Shown in pieces: positions 54,931-64,000 of a stretch of 64,000 nt of DNA; within the stretch, counting starts at the first letter, position 1, and the number at the start of each line of letters is the position of its first letter. Made by a program: the position numbers and the translations under genes. This DNA comes from Hydrogenophaga sp. (lineage in GTDB: Bacteria; Pseudomonadota; Gammaproteobacteria; Burkholderiales; Burkholderiaceae_C). The stretch spans positions 124,001 to 188,000 of the forward strand of contig JAURYH010000028.1 in the NCBI GenBank assembly GCA_030653975.1, in the 5' to 3' direction. The notes beneath the pieces were generated by a model. It was not told where the DNA came from and ran no database searches. It saw only the letters and a list, made by a program, of their open reading frames with translations.

Positions 54931-55521
54931 ATGAGCGATGCACGCTACCCCCTGCCCGACCTCAACACCCTGCCCGAGGACCTCAAGGCCAAGATCCTGG
55001 AGGTGCAGGAAAAAGCCGGCTTCGTCCCCAACGTCTTCCTCGCGTTGGCCCGCCGCCCCGCCGAATGGCGCGCCTTCTTCGCCTACCACGATGCTTTGAT
55101 GGCGCCCGAGACCGCAGGGCGCGAGAGCGGCCTCACCAAGGGCGACCGCGAGATGATCGTCACCACCACCAGCGCGGCCAACCACTGCCTGTACTGCGTG
55201 GTGGCGCACGGCGCGATCCTGCGCATCCACGAGAAGAAGCCGCTGGTGGCCGACCAGGTGGCGGTGAACCACCGCAAGGCCGACATCAGCCCGCGCCAGC
55301 GCGCCATGCTCGACTTCGCGATGAAGGTCTGCCTGGCCTCCCATCAGATCGACGACGCGGACTTTGAAGCCCTTCACGCCCACGGCTTCAGCGACGAAGA
55401 CGCCTGGGACATCGCCGCCATCACGGCCTTCTTCGGCCTGTCCAACCGCATGGCGAGCTTCAGCGGCATGATGCCCAACCCCGAGTTCTACCTGATGGGG
55501 CGGGTGCCGAAGGCGAAGTAA
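54931..55521 (+). CDS. Peroxidase-related enzyme (AhpD/CMD family)
   Basis: A 196-residue protein of the alkylhydroperoxidase D group. TTSAANHCLYCVVAHGAILR (near 80-99) holds the reactive CxxC, with His two residues later in the core. MIVTTTSAANHC and the following AMLDFAMKVC are family motifs. Reduces peroxides with an unknown partner. GGAGA stands upstream of ATG 54931. Divergent from the PcaC-like gene, 80 bases apart. Confidence 0.85.
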   Translation: MSDARYPLPDLNTLPEDLKAKILEVQEKAGFVPNVFLALARRPAEWRAFFAYHDALMAPETAGRESGLTKGDREMIVTTTSAANHCLYCVVAHGAILRIHEKKPLVADQVAVNHRKADISPRQRAMLDFAMKVCLASHQIDDADFEALHAHGFSDEDAWDIAAITAFFGLSNRMASFSGMMPNPEFYLMGRVPKAK

Positions 55522-55577
55522 GGGCCAGGTGCTCTTGCGCCCCACGCCTTGGGCGGCCCGGCGCCGGATCGGTGACC

Positions 55578-56027
55578 TCAGCGTCCGAGCAGGGGCGGAT
55601 GCCCGGCGGTTTCGATCAGCGCACGGGCATGTGCCGACATCGGCACCGACTTCTGCTTCGGAAAGTCGACCCAGACGATGGTCGCCCCACCGTTGGCATA
55701 GACCGTGTCCGGTTCATCGGTGCGCAGCATCTCGTGGTAGGTGTCGAACGAGGTGCGGCCCATGGCGCCCAGGTAGGTGCGCACCAGCACATCGCCCGGA
55801 AACTCGAACTGCCGGATGAAGTTGCAGAAGGCGTTGACGATCACCGGCCCTTCGCCCTTCGGATCGGCCGGCAGGCCCATGCCAAAGAACCAGTCCAGGC
55901 GCGCGATCTCCATGTAGCGGAAGTACAGCGTGTTGTTGACGTGGCCCATGGCGTCCATGTCGCCCCAGCGGATGGGAACGACCACGCTGTGCACCAGCTT
56001 CTTGTCTTCGGGAAGATCGAGTTTCAT
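55578..56027 (-). CDS. Acyl-CoA thioesterase (4HBT hotdog fold)
   Basis: A 149-residue hotdog-fold protein. VPIRWGDMDAMGHVNNTLYFRYMEIARLDWF (near 17-47) contains the Asp-x-x-GHVNN active-site motif of YbgC/4HBT thioesterases. It hydrolyses acyl-CoA thioesters. Its ATG 56027 overlaps the stop of the upstream DMT exporter by four bases, so the two are coupled. Confidence 0.88.
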   Translation of the reverse strand: MKLDLPEDKKLVHSVVVPIRWGDMDAMGHVNNTLYFRYMEIARLDWFFGMGLPADPKGEGPVIVNAFCNFIRQFEFPGDVLVRTYLGAMGRTSFDTYHEMLRTDEPDTVYANGGATIVWVDFPKQKSVPMSAHARALIETAGHPPLLGR

Positions 56028-56980
56028 CGGTGTGCCTTGATGGATGCGAGGATGCCCAGCACGAACAGCGCGCAGGCCGCCCATTGCAGGGCGGCGGGCC
56101 ACTGCCCGCTCCAGGCGAAGGTGTAGATCAGTCCGAAAACCGTTTCGCTCACGATGAGCTGGCCCGCCAGACTCGGACTCAGGCGCCGGCTGGCCATGTT
56201 CCACAACACGGCAGCCACCCAGGCCGATCCGATGCCGGTGACCGTGCACACGGTCACAAAAACCCAGAACCCGGGTCGGGCCGACATCTCGCCCCAGGCC
56301 GAACCCCACAGTGCCCAGAGCAGCAGCGCGCCCACCCCGGCGGCCACGCCCAGCCAGTTGGCCCAGTCGGTGGAATTCACTTCCGGGTGGCGGCCCAGCC
56401 AGGCGGCGTTGAGCAGGCCGAAGGCGGTCCAGCTCGCCATCGCCGCGACGGCGTACAGGATGCCGCGCCACAGGTGTGCGCCACCCGCCTCACCCGCGGC
56501 CTCACCCGTGGCCTGCATCATGAGCAGCATGCCCAGCACCGTCAGCAGCAGGCCCGGCACCAGCGCCACCCAGCGCATCGCCTGCGGTTTTCCCAGCACC
56601 ATGACCCAGAGGGGAATCGTGCCGATGATGAGCACCGGCAGGGCGGCGCCGGCGTCGGCGATGGCCAGCACGAGCAGCAGGTAATAACCGGTGTAGCCCA
56701 GCACGCTCAGGCCCAGCGCGGCGCCGGCCTGCCGCAGCGTCGGCACACGCGGCACCGGCCCGCCGGCCGCGCGGTGCACGTGGCCCAGCAACAGCAGCAA
56801 GGCCGAGAACAAGCCGCAGGCCAGAAACCGGCCCACGGTGTAGTCGACCGAGGTGAAACCCTCGACGATCAGCGGGGCGACAAAGGTCATGCCCCAGAAA
56901 GCCCCGGCGCCCAGCCCCGCCAGGATGCCCGTCACCATGCCGGACGGCCAGGCCAGCGGCCGCCCCGCATCAACCGACAT
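56024..56980 (-). CDS. EamA-type drug/metabolite exporter
   Basis: A 318-residue DMT-superfamily transporter with about ten helices in two repeats (GAGAFWGMTFVAPLIVEGF at the first, WTAFGLLNAAWLGRHPE opening the second). Substrate cannot be predicted. ATG 56980 is chosen; a TTG immediately before it is possible. It begins six bases downstream of the SDR stop, forming an operon SDR, exporter, thioesterase. Confidence 0.85.
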   Translation of the reverse strand: MSVDAGRPLAWPSGMVTGILAGLGAGAFWGMTFVAPLIVEGFTSVDYTVGRFLACGLFSALLLLLGHVHRAAGGPVPRVPTLRQAGAALGLSVLGYTGYYLLLVLAIADAGAALPVLIIGTIPLWVMVLGKPQAMRWVALVPGLLLTVLGMLLMMQATGEAAGEAGGAHLWRGILYAVAAMASWTAFGLLNAAWLGRHPEVNSTDWANWLGVAAGVGALLLWALWGSAWGEMSARPGFWVFVTVCTVTGIGSAWVAAVLWNMASRRLSPSLAGQLIVSETVFGLIYTFAWSGQWPAALQWAACALFVLGILASIKAHR

Positions 56981-56986
56981 CAAGCG

Positions 56987-57769
56987 TCACACTCCAAAGC
57001 CGTCGTCGGCAGCGATCACCGCGCCGTTGATGAAATGGCTCTCGTTGGCGCACAGCATCATCAGCACCGCATCCAGATCGGCGGGCTGGCCCACACGTTT
57101 GCGCGGCAGCATGTTGATAAGCTTCTGGCCCTGTTCGGTCTGCCAGTGGTGGTGGTTGATCTCGGTGTCGATGTAGCCCGGGCAGATCGCGTTCACATTG
57201 ATGCCGAAGCGCCCCCACTCCATGGCCATCGCCTTGGTCATGTGCACCACCGCGGCCTTGCTCATGCAGTACACGCCGATCTGCGGCAGCACCTTGAGCC
57301 CGGCCATCGAGGCGATGTTCACGATGCGTCCGCCCACATAGGTGCCCGGCGCCGCGCCCTTGGCCCGCGCCAGCATGCGCTTGGCCACTTCCTGTGCCAC
57401 GAAAAAAGCGCCCTTGGTGTTGGTGTCGAACACGAAGTCGTAGTCTTCTTCGCTCACATCCTGCAGCCGCTGCGTGGTGCTCACACCCGAGTTGTTGATC
57501 AGGATGTCGATAGCGCCCACCTCGGTTTCGGCGTGCGCGACCGCGGCCTTGATCGAGGCCAGGTCGGTCACGTCGAGCGCAACCACATGCGCATCGCCAC
57601 CATCGGCTTCGATGTGGGCACGCAGCGCCATCAATCGGTCGGTGCGGCGGCTGGCCAGCACCACGGCGGCTCCGGCATTGGCCAGTGTCTTGGCGAACTG
57701 CTCACCCAGACCGCCCGAAGCGCCGGTGATGAGGGCCACGCGGCCCGAGAGATCCAGGGTGTAAGCCAT
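56987..57769 (-). CDS. SDR-family oxidoreductase
   Basis: A 260-residue short-chain dehydrogenase: TGASGGLG (near 16-23), NNSG (near 92), catalytic Ser in NIASMAG and YCMSK (near 167-171). Ends with GAVIAADDGFGV. Family members reduce carbonyls or oxidise alcohols with NAD(P). It heads the operon with the exporter and thioesterase and is divergent from ETF-QO. Substrate unknown. Confidence 0.87.
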   Translation of the reverse strand: MAYTLDLSGRVALITGASGGLGEQFAKTLANAGAAVVLASRRTDRLMALRAHIEADGGDAHVVALDVTDLASIKAAVAHAETEVGAIDILINNSGVSTTQRLQDVSEEDYDFVFDTNTKGAFFVAQEVAKRMLARAKGAAPGTYVGGRIVNIASMAGLKVLPQIGVYCMSKAAVVHMTKAMAMEWGRFGINVNAICPGYIDTEINHHHWQTEQGQKLINMLPRKRVGQPADLDAVLMMLCANESHFINGAVIAADDGFGV

Positions 57770-57938
57770 TGAGAGTTGCTCCTCGAATGAGACCATCGCG
57801 AACTCGCTCGCGCCAGACGTGACATGGATTGTGGCGCATCGCCCACTAGAATCCGTCTCCATCACGACAATGTCAGCCCCATGTTCCTGACGATGGGCTT
57901 GCGCTGTCAGACGAAACATCCACCAGAGACCGCACCCC

Positions 57939-59621
57939 ATGAGCCCAGAAGACCTCCTCAGCACCTACGGCCCGCGCGAAGCGATGGAATACGACGTGGT
58001 GATCGTCGGTGGCGGCCCCGCCGGCCTGTCCACCGCCATCCGCCTCAAGCAGCTCGCCGCCGACAAAGGCAGCGAGATCAACGTCTGCGTGCTGGAGAAA
58101 GGCTCCGAGCCCGGCGCCCACATCCTCTCGGGCGCGGTGATGGACCCCAAGGCCATCACCGAACTGTTCCCGAACTGGAAAGAGCTCGGCGCTCCGCTGA
58201 ACCAGCCCGTGACCGGCGACGACCTGCTGGTGCTGAGCGAAACCGGCGCGCAGCGCACGCCCGACTGGCTGATGCCGCGCAACTTTGACAACCACGGTTG
58301 TTACGTCATCAGCCTGGGCGCGGTGACGAAGTGGCTCGGTGAACAGGCCGAAGCCCTGGGCGTGGAGATCTTCCCTGGCTTCAGCGCTGCCGAGGTGCTC
58401 TACAACGACGACGGTTCGGTGAAGGGTGTCGCCACCGGCAACCAGGGCGTGGGCAAGGACGGCGAGCCGATGGAGAGCTTCCAGATCGGCATGGAGCTGC
58501 ATGCGAAGTACACCGTGTTCGCCGAAGGCGCGCGGGGCCACCTGGGCAAACAGCTCATCGCCCAGTACAAGCTCGACGAAGGCAAGGACGCCCAAACCTT
58601 CGCCATCGGCATCAAGGAACTGTGGGAAGTGCCCGCCGACAAAGCGAAACCCGGCCTGGTGGTGCACACGGCAGGATGGCCGCTGAACGACGATGCGTTT
58701 GGCGGTGGTTTCCTCTACCACCTCGAAGGCAACAAGGTCACGCTGGGCTACGTCATCGGCCTCGATTACCAGAACCCCTGGATGAGCCCGTTCGAAGAGA
58801 TGCAGCGCTGGAAGACGCACCCCAGCATCAGGGCCCACATCGAAGGCGGCAAGCGCCTGGGCTACGGTGCGCGCGCACTCAACAACGGCACACCCCAAGC
58901 CCTGCCCAAGCTGGTGTTCCCGGGTGGCGCGCTGGTCGGCTGCGACGCCGGCTTTTTGAACGCCGCGCGCATCAAGGGCAGCCATGCGGCCATCAAGAGC
59001 GGCATGTTGTGCGCCGAAGCCGCGTTCGAAGCCGTGGCCGCCGGGCGCAGCAGCGACGAGCTGAGCGCGTTCGAGTCCGGCTTCAAAGCCAGTTGGCTGC
59101 ATGAGGAACTCTGGACCTACCGCAACTTCAAGAACTGGTTCAAGAAGAGTCCGCTCATGGGCAAGCTCATGACCGGGGTGGAGCACTGGTTCCTGCCCAA
59201 GGTGGGCATCAGCAACCCGCCCTGGACGCTGCACAACACCACCAAAGACCACACCAAGCTGCGCCCGGCGGCGGAGATGCCTCAGATCACGTACCCGAAA
59301 CCGGACGGTGTGATCACCTTCGACCGCTTGAGCAGCGTGTTCGTCAGCAACACCAACCACGAAGAGCAGCAACCGGCGCACCTGACGCTGAAAGACGCCA
59401 GCGTGCCGGTGAGCATCAACCTGGCCAAGTACGCCGGGCCCGAGAGCCGCTACTGCCCGGCCGGGGTGTACGAGTTCGTCAACAAGGACGGCGCCGACCA
59501 GCTGGTGATCAACGCGCAGAACTGCGTGCACTGCAAGACCTGCGACATCAAGGACCCGACGCAGAACATCATCTGGGTCACGCCCGAAGGCGGCGGCGGG
59601 CCGAATTACGCGGGCATGTGA
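57939..59621 (+). CDS. Electron transfer flavoprotein-ubiquinone oxidoreductase
   Basis: A 560-residue membrane-associated flavo-iron-sulfur enzyme. FAD binding: VVIVGGGPAGLSTAIRL (near 20-36). 4Fe-4S ligands: RYCPAG (near 508) and NCVHCKTCDIKDP (near 533-545), four cysteines as expected. It moves electrons from ETF, reduced by acyl-CoA dehydrogenases such as the one at 36449, to ubiquinone. Full length, ATG 57939. Stands alone; etfAB is not in the window. Confidence 0.95.
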   Translation: MSPEDLLSTYGPREAMEYDVVIVGGGPAGLSTAIRLKQLAADKGSEINVCVLEKGSEPGAHILSGAVMDPKAITELFPNWKELGAPLNQPVTGDDLLVLSETGAQRTPDWLMPRNFDNHGCYVISLGAVTKWLGEQAEALGVEIFPGFSAAEVLYNDDGSVKGVATGNQGVGKDGEPMESFQIGMELHAKYTVFAEGARGHLGKQLIAQYKLDEGKDAQTFAIGIKELWEVPADKAKPGLVVHTAGWPLNDDAFGGGFLYHLEGNKVTLGYVIGLDYQNPWMSPFEEMQRWKTHPSIRAHIEGGKRLGYGARALNNGTPQALPKLVFPGGALVGCDAGFLNAARIKGSHAAIKSGMLCAEAAFEAVAAGRSSDELSAFESGFKASWLHEELWTYRNFKNWFKKSPLMGKLMTGVEHWFLPKVGISNPPWTLHNTTKDHTKLRPAAEMPQITYPKPDGVITFDRLSSVFVSNTNHEEQQPAHLTLKDASVPVSINLAKYAGPESRYCPAGVYEFVNKDGADQLVINAQNCVHCKTCDIKDPTQNIIWVTPEGGGGPNYAGM

Positions 59622-59694
59622 TGACACCAAAACAGTGAGGCCGGCGAGGGGAAACGGCCCTTGGCGGTGCACAGCAATCAGCGGAGGGCATTTG

Positions 59695-59711
59695 TGCACC
59701 GGTTTCATGCA
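59695..59711 (+). promoter_or_regulatory. NtrC-like binding site upstream of amtB
   Basis: TGCACC-GGTTT-CATGCA matches the NtrC dyad TGCACC-N5-GGTGCA fully in the left arm and 4 of 6 in the right, 30 bases upstream of the sigma-54 promoter start. A second partial site (GGTGCA at 59666-59671) lies 40 bases further up. Two sites at this distance suit activation of sigma-54 RNA polymerase under nitrogen limitation. Confidence 0.6.
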
Positions 59712-59740
59712 GGGAATGTATTGTTACCCTCAAGAAACTC

Positions 59741-59756
59741 CGGCACAGTATTTGCA
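59741..59756 (+). promoter_or_regulatory. Sigma-54 promoter of amtB
   Basis: GGCAC (59742-59746), five bases, then TTGC (59752-59755) match the -24/-12 consensus TGGCAC-N5-TTGC. Transcription would start near 59766, 17 bases before ATG 59783. An ammonium transporter gene is a classical target, so I rate this highly. Confidence 0.75.
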
Positions 59757-59782
59757 AAGCGCCTGGTGTCCACAAACGCACC

Positions 59783-61487
<1,705 letters not shown>

Positions 61488-61562
61488 TGGGTGCCCCTGG
61501 CAGCGGCGCGTGCCGCTGCCACCCGAGGACCTCTGTTCACACGTCTTTTTGTGCGGACAGGT

Positions 61563-61700
61563 TCAGCGGCCAAACAGGCCCAGCAAGCCGATGATGATCA
61601 GGTAGACGGCGACGATGGTGCTCAACAGGCGCGGCATCACCAGGATGAGGATGCCGGCGATGAGGGACACCAGCGGTCCGATGCTCAGGTGCAGGTTCAT
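61563..61700 (-). CDS. Small DUF3096-like membrane protein
   Basis: A 45-residue, almost entirely hydrophobic protein with two membrane segments (residues 5-22, 26-42). Length and pattern (LVSLIAGILILVMPRLLSTIVAVYLIIIGLLGL) match DUF3096. No function is known. The 185 bases between it and the MarR gene carry nothing I can assign. Confidence 0.65.
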   Translation of the reverse strand: MNLHLSIGPLVSLIAGILILVMPRLLSTIVAVYLIIIGLLGLFGR

Positions 61701-61885
61701 GGGGTTTTCCTTGTTGGAGGTTGGTTGGTGTGCAGGCGCCTCGCCGAGGTTTCGGTGCAGGCGCCGCGGGAACCGATGATTTTGCGGGACTGGCGTGGCT
61801 GTCTGTGCGCCGTCGAACAGACCCCCTGGCCGCAGCGCCATGGGTGTCCACCGTCCGGGAGGGACGGTGACGGGCGAAACGACGG

Positions 61886-62362
61886 TTACCGCGCCGCGTC
61901 GCTGGGCGCGCGGCTGAGTTCGTTGTTCTGTGTCACCAGCAGGTTCAGCAGACGCATGAAGTCGCTGCGCTGGCGCTCGGTCAGTGGCGCCAGGATCTGC
62001 TCCTGGGCACGCAGCATGGCGGGAATGCACGCCGTCAGGGCCTGCTCGCCCGCCGCGGTCAGCACCAGCTGGCGTGCGCGCCGGTCTTCGGGCGCGGTGC
62101 GGCGTTCCATCCAGCCACGCGCTTCGAGCCGGTCGACCACGCCACCGGTGGTCGACGTGTCCAGCGCGATGGTGCGCGCCAGCGTTCGCTGGTCGATGCC
62201 GGGCTGGTTGCCCACCACCTGCAGGGCGGCGTACTGTACGGGCGTGATGCCCAGTTCGCCCGCTTCCTGCAAAAAGATGCCGACCGAAATCTGGTGCAGA
62301 CGACGGATCGCATAACCGGGCTGGAGGTCGATGTTGACGATGGACGGGTCGGGGGTTTTCAT
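61886..62362 (-). CDS. MarR-family repressor of the gentisate genes
   Basis: A 158-residue MarR protein: winged helix near residues 50-110 (LGITPVQYAALQVVGNQPGIDQRTLARTIALDTSTTGGVVDRLEARGW), then RRTAPEDRRARQLVLTAAGEQAL, the DxR wing. It faces gentisate dioxygenase across a region with two palindromes, so it is probably a repressor released by gentisate or a precursor. ATG 62362 is chosen; ATG 62404 is in frame but in the operator region. Confidence 0.88.
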   Translation of the reverse strand: MKTPDPSIVNIDLQPGYAIRRLHQISVGIFLQEAGELGITPVQYAALQVVGNQPGIDQRTLARTIALDTSTTGGVVDRLEARGWMERRTAPEDRRARQLVLTAAGEQALTACIPAMLRAQEQILAPLTERQRSDFMRLLNLLVTQNNELSRAPSDAAR

Positions 62363-62415
62363 GGTGCGTCGAATCAAGGGTTTTCCCGATGCTGCTTGAT
62401 CCATGTTAGCAAGAC

Positions 62416-62444
62416 ACTTATCATAAGTACACTTATTATGTGTA
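62416..62444. promoter_or_regulatory. Tandem palindromes, candidate MarR operators
   Basis: ACTTAT-C-ATAAGT (62416-62428) and TACAC-TTATTAT-GTGTA (62428-62444) abut each other in the divergent region. AAGACA (62411-62416) and TATTAT (62434-62439), 17 bases apart, could be the promoter of the gentisate genes, so binding would block it. Confidence 0.65.
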
Positions 62445-62468
62445 TGCGGCCTTTTAAGGAGACATCCC

Positions 62469-63506
62469 ATGAGCCACGAACTCGGCCGACTCGAAGACCT
62501 GCCGCAGGACTACCGCGACGACCTGAAAAACCTGAACCTGGTGCCGCTGTGGCCCAGCCTGCGTGCGGTGCTGCCGCCGAAGGTGCCGACGCGCGCCACC
62601 CAGGCCATCCACTGGCCCTACGCCACCCTCAGGCCGCTGCTGCTGAAAGCCGGCGAGCTCACGCCGATCGAGAAGGCCGAGCGCCGCGTGCTGGTGCTGG
62701 CCAACCCGGGCCACGGCCTGGAGAACATGAAAGCCAGCCCGGCCATGTACCTGGGCATGCAATTGCTGCTGCCCGGCGAGTGGGCGCCCAGCCACCGCCA
62801 CACGCCCAACGCGGTGCGCATGATCGTCGAGGGCGAAGGCGCCTGCACCACCGTCGATGGCGAGAAGTGCCCTATGAGCCGCGGCGACCTGATCCTCACG
62901 CCCACCGGCCTGTGGCACGAACACGGCCACGACGGCACCGAGCCGGTGGTGTGGCTCGACGTGCTGGACCTGCCGCTGGTCTATTACATGGAGGCGAGTT
63001 ACCACGTCAACGGCGAGCGCCAGACCGTCAAACAAGGCAGCGGTGACCGCGCCTGGACCCGCGCCGGCGTGGTGCCGACACAGGTTTTCGCGCGCAGCGA
63101 CAAACGCTACCCGATGCTGCGCTACCCCTGGGTCGACACGCGCGCCGCGCTGGTGGCGATGGCGGCCGACCAGCCCGGACTGGACTGCGTGCAGGTGACC
63201 TACGTGAACCCCGAAACCGGCGCGGACGCACAGAACATCCTGGGCTTCTACGCGCTGATGCTCAAGCCCGGCCAGACCCTCACGCTGCCGGCGCGCTCGC
63301 CCGCGCAGGTGTTCCACCTGATCGAAGGCGGCGTGGACGTGTCCACCTGCGGCAAACGCTTCGAACTGGTTGAAGCCGACACCTGCTGCGCGCCGGGCTA
63401 TGAGCCGGTGACGCTGAAGAACCGCTCGGCCGACCAACCGTCCTTTGTTTTCATTGCCGACGAATCCCCGCTGCACCGCAAGCTCGGTGTGTATGAGGTC
63501 CGTTAA
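62469..63506 (+). CDS. gtdA: Gentisate 1,2-dioxygenase
   Basis: A 345-residue bicupin that opens the ring of gentisate to maleylpyruvate. N-terminal cupin ligands appear in SHRHTPNAVRMIVEGEG (near 118-134) with the later His in LTPTGLWHEHGHDG (near 152-165). AAGGAGA directly precedes ATG 62469. It is first in a gentisate operon with a hydrolase, whose isomerase partner is presumably beyond the window. Length matches the family. Confidence 0.93.
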   Translation: MSHELGRLEDLPQDYRDDLKNLNLVPLWPSLRAVLPPKVPTRATQAIHWPYATLRPLLLKAGELTPIEKAERRVLVLANPGHGLENMKASPAMYLGMQLLLPGEWAPSHRHTPNAVRMIVEGEGACTTVDGEKCPMSRGDLILTPTGLWHEHGHDGTEPVVWLDVLDLPLVYYMEASYHVNGERQTVKQGSGDRAWTRAGVVPTQVFARSDKRYPMLRYPWVDTRAALVAMAADQPGLDCVQVTYVNPETGADAQNILGFYALMLKPGQTLTLPARSPAQVFHLIEGGVDVSTCGKRFELVEADTCCAPGYEPVTLKNRSADQPSFVFIADESPLHRKLGVYEVR

Positions 63507-63524
63507 CTTTTTCGATCACATCCC

Positions 63525-64000
63525 ATGACCCAGTACCTTTTCACCCCACCCGCCGTCCAGTCCCTGCCCATCCGTGGCCAGACCGAGCGTTTCCCCATCA
63601 ACCGCATCTTCTGCGTCGGCCGCAACTACCACGCGCACGCGGTCGAGATGGGCAAGCCGGTCGACAAGAACGCCGAGCGGCCGTTCTACTTCACCAAGTC
63701 GCCACAGACCCTGGTGCAGAGCGGCGCGACCGTGGCCTACCCGCCCGAGACGAAGAACTACCACTTCGAAATGGAACTGGTGCTGGCCGTGGGCAAGCCC
63801 GGTTTCCGCGTCAGCGCCGACAAGGCCCACGAAGTGATCTACGGCTACGCCGCCGGGCTCGACATGACGCGCCGCGACCTGCAACTGGTCGCTCGCGACA
63901 AGGGCCGCCCCTGGGACCTGGGCAAGGACATCGAAGAAGGTTCGGTGTGCAGCGAAATCGTGCCGATGGAGGGCCGGATCGTCGACAAAGGCACCATCGC
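63525..64000 (+). CDS. Fumarylpyruvate hydrolase, FAH family (partial)
   Basis: Truncated by the right edge after about 158 codons. The fumarylacetoacetate hydrolase fold is clear: RIFCVGRNYHAHAVEMG (near 27-43), PFYFTKSPQTLV, and the metal ligand region FEMELVLAVGKPG (near 82-94), GYAAGLDMTRRDLQ. Next to gentisate dioxygenase it should hydrolyse fumarylpyruvate to fumarate and pyruvate. It starts 18 bases after the dioxygenase stop. Confidence 0.88.
   Translation, partial: MTQYLFTPPAVQSLPIRGQTERFPINRIFCVGRNYHAHAVEMGKPVDKNAERPFYFTKSPQTLVQSGATVAYPPETKNYHFEMELVLAVGKPGFRVSADKAHEVIYGYAAGLDMTRRDLQLVARDKGRPWDLGKDIEEGSVCSEIVPMEGRIVDKGTI

Noticed and set aside
61499-61520. GGCAGCGGC/GCCGCTGCC hairpin after the P-II gene as an intrinsic terminator
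   Set aside because: The stem is strong but there is no T-rich tract after it; I mention it only with the P-II gene.

Overview
The window is a gene-dense, GC-rich chromosomal segment with no insertion sequences, phage genes or CRISPR arrays. Gene content (Bug-type periplasmic receptor, short-chain chromate transporter pair, gentisate genes under a MarR regulator, two polyamine-type ABC transporters, ETF-QO, tesA next to a YbbA/LolD-like ATPase) and codon use point to a betaproteobacterium of the Burkholderiales. The family Comamonadaceae, with a Hydrogenophaga-like organism, is my best inference and has not been tested by alignment. Almost every gap between genes is under 250 bases, and none longer than 300 bases lacks a gene.

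Layout. 1-3091 (minus): right end of a biosynthetic cluster (carrier protein, ketosynthase, second carrier protein, AMP ligase) resembling aryl polyene loci. 3263-5764: PAP2 enzyme, DUF599 membrane protein, flavodoxin-like reductase, DoxX. 5817-7619: pirin facing a LysR regulator across a palindromic site. 7696-14257: FAD oxidoreductase, gluQ, small membrane protein, trmB, an RmlC-like plus glycosyltransferase pair, a lipoprotein and a pseudouridine synthase. 14261-16882: alaS.

16976-35583 is the functional centre, a catabolic island for putrescine, 4-guanidinobutyrate and GABA. A LysR regulator faces one polyamine-type ABC transporter and an aminobutyraldehyde-type dehydrogenase. A MocR/GabR-type regulator then faces a long operon: gabT, a CaiB-family CoA-transferase, a second complete polyamine-type transporter, a GNAT enzyme, a guanidinobutyrase-like ureohydrolase and gabD, closed by an intrinsic terminator. 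Together these import the substrates, oxidise aldehydes to GABA or guanidinobutyrate, release urea, and feed succinate into the TCA cycle.

35701-44799: glycine-zipper lipoprotein, tRNA-Gly(CCC), acyl-CoA dehydrogenase, phosphoesterase, a thiolase plus FadB-like beta-oxidation pair with a candidate leader peptide, a FabG-like reductase, a GNAT enzyme and two chromate-transporter halves. 44924-50709: Yip1 protein, lipoprotein, sirtuin, rlmB, ABC ATPase divergent from tesA, and mnmH. 50774-55521: scoAB divergent from a PAS-LuxR regulator across a perfect inverted repeat, a conserved hypothetical, a Bug receptor and two carboxymuconolactone-decarboxylase-like proteins. 55578-61700: thioesterase, DMT exporter, SDR, ETF-QO, then amtB and a P-II gene behind a sigma-54 promoter with NtrC-like sites. 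61886-64000: MarR regulator divergent from gentisate 1,2-dioxygenase and a truncated fumarylpyruvate-hydrolase-like gene.

Beyond the genes, the most notable signal is a family of structured intergenic repeats that begin within a few bases of plus-strand stop codons. Base changes in one hairpin are compensated between copies, and two copies lie inside operons.
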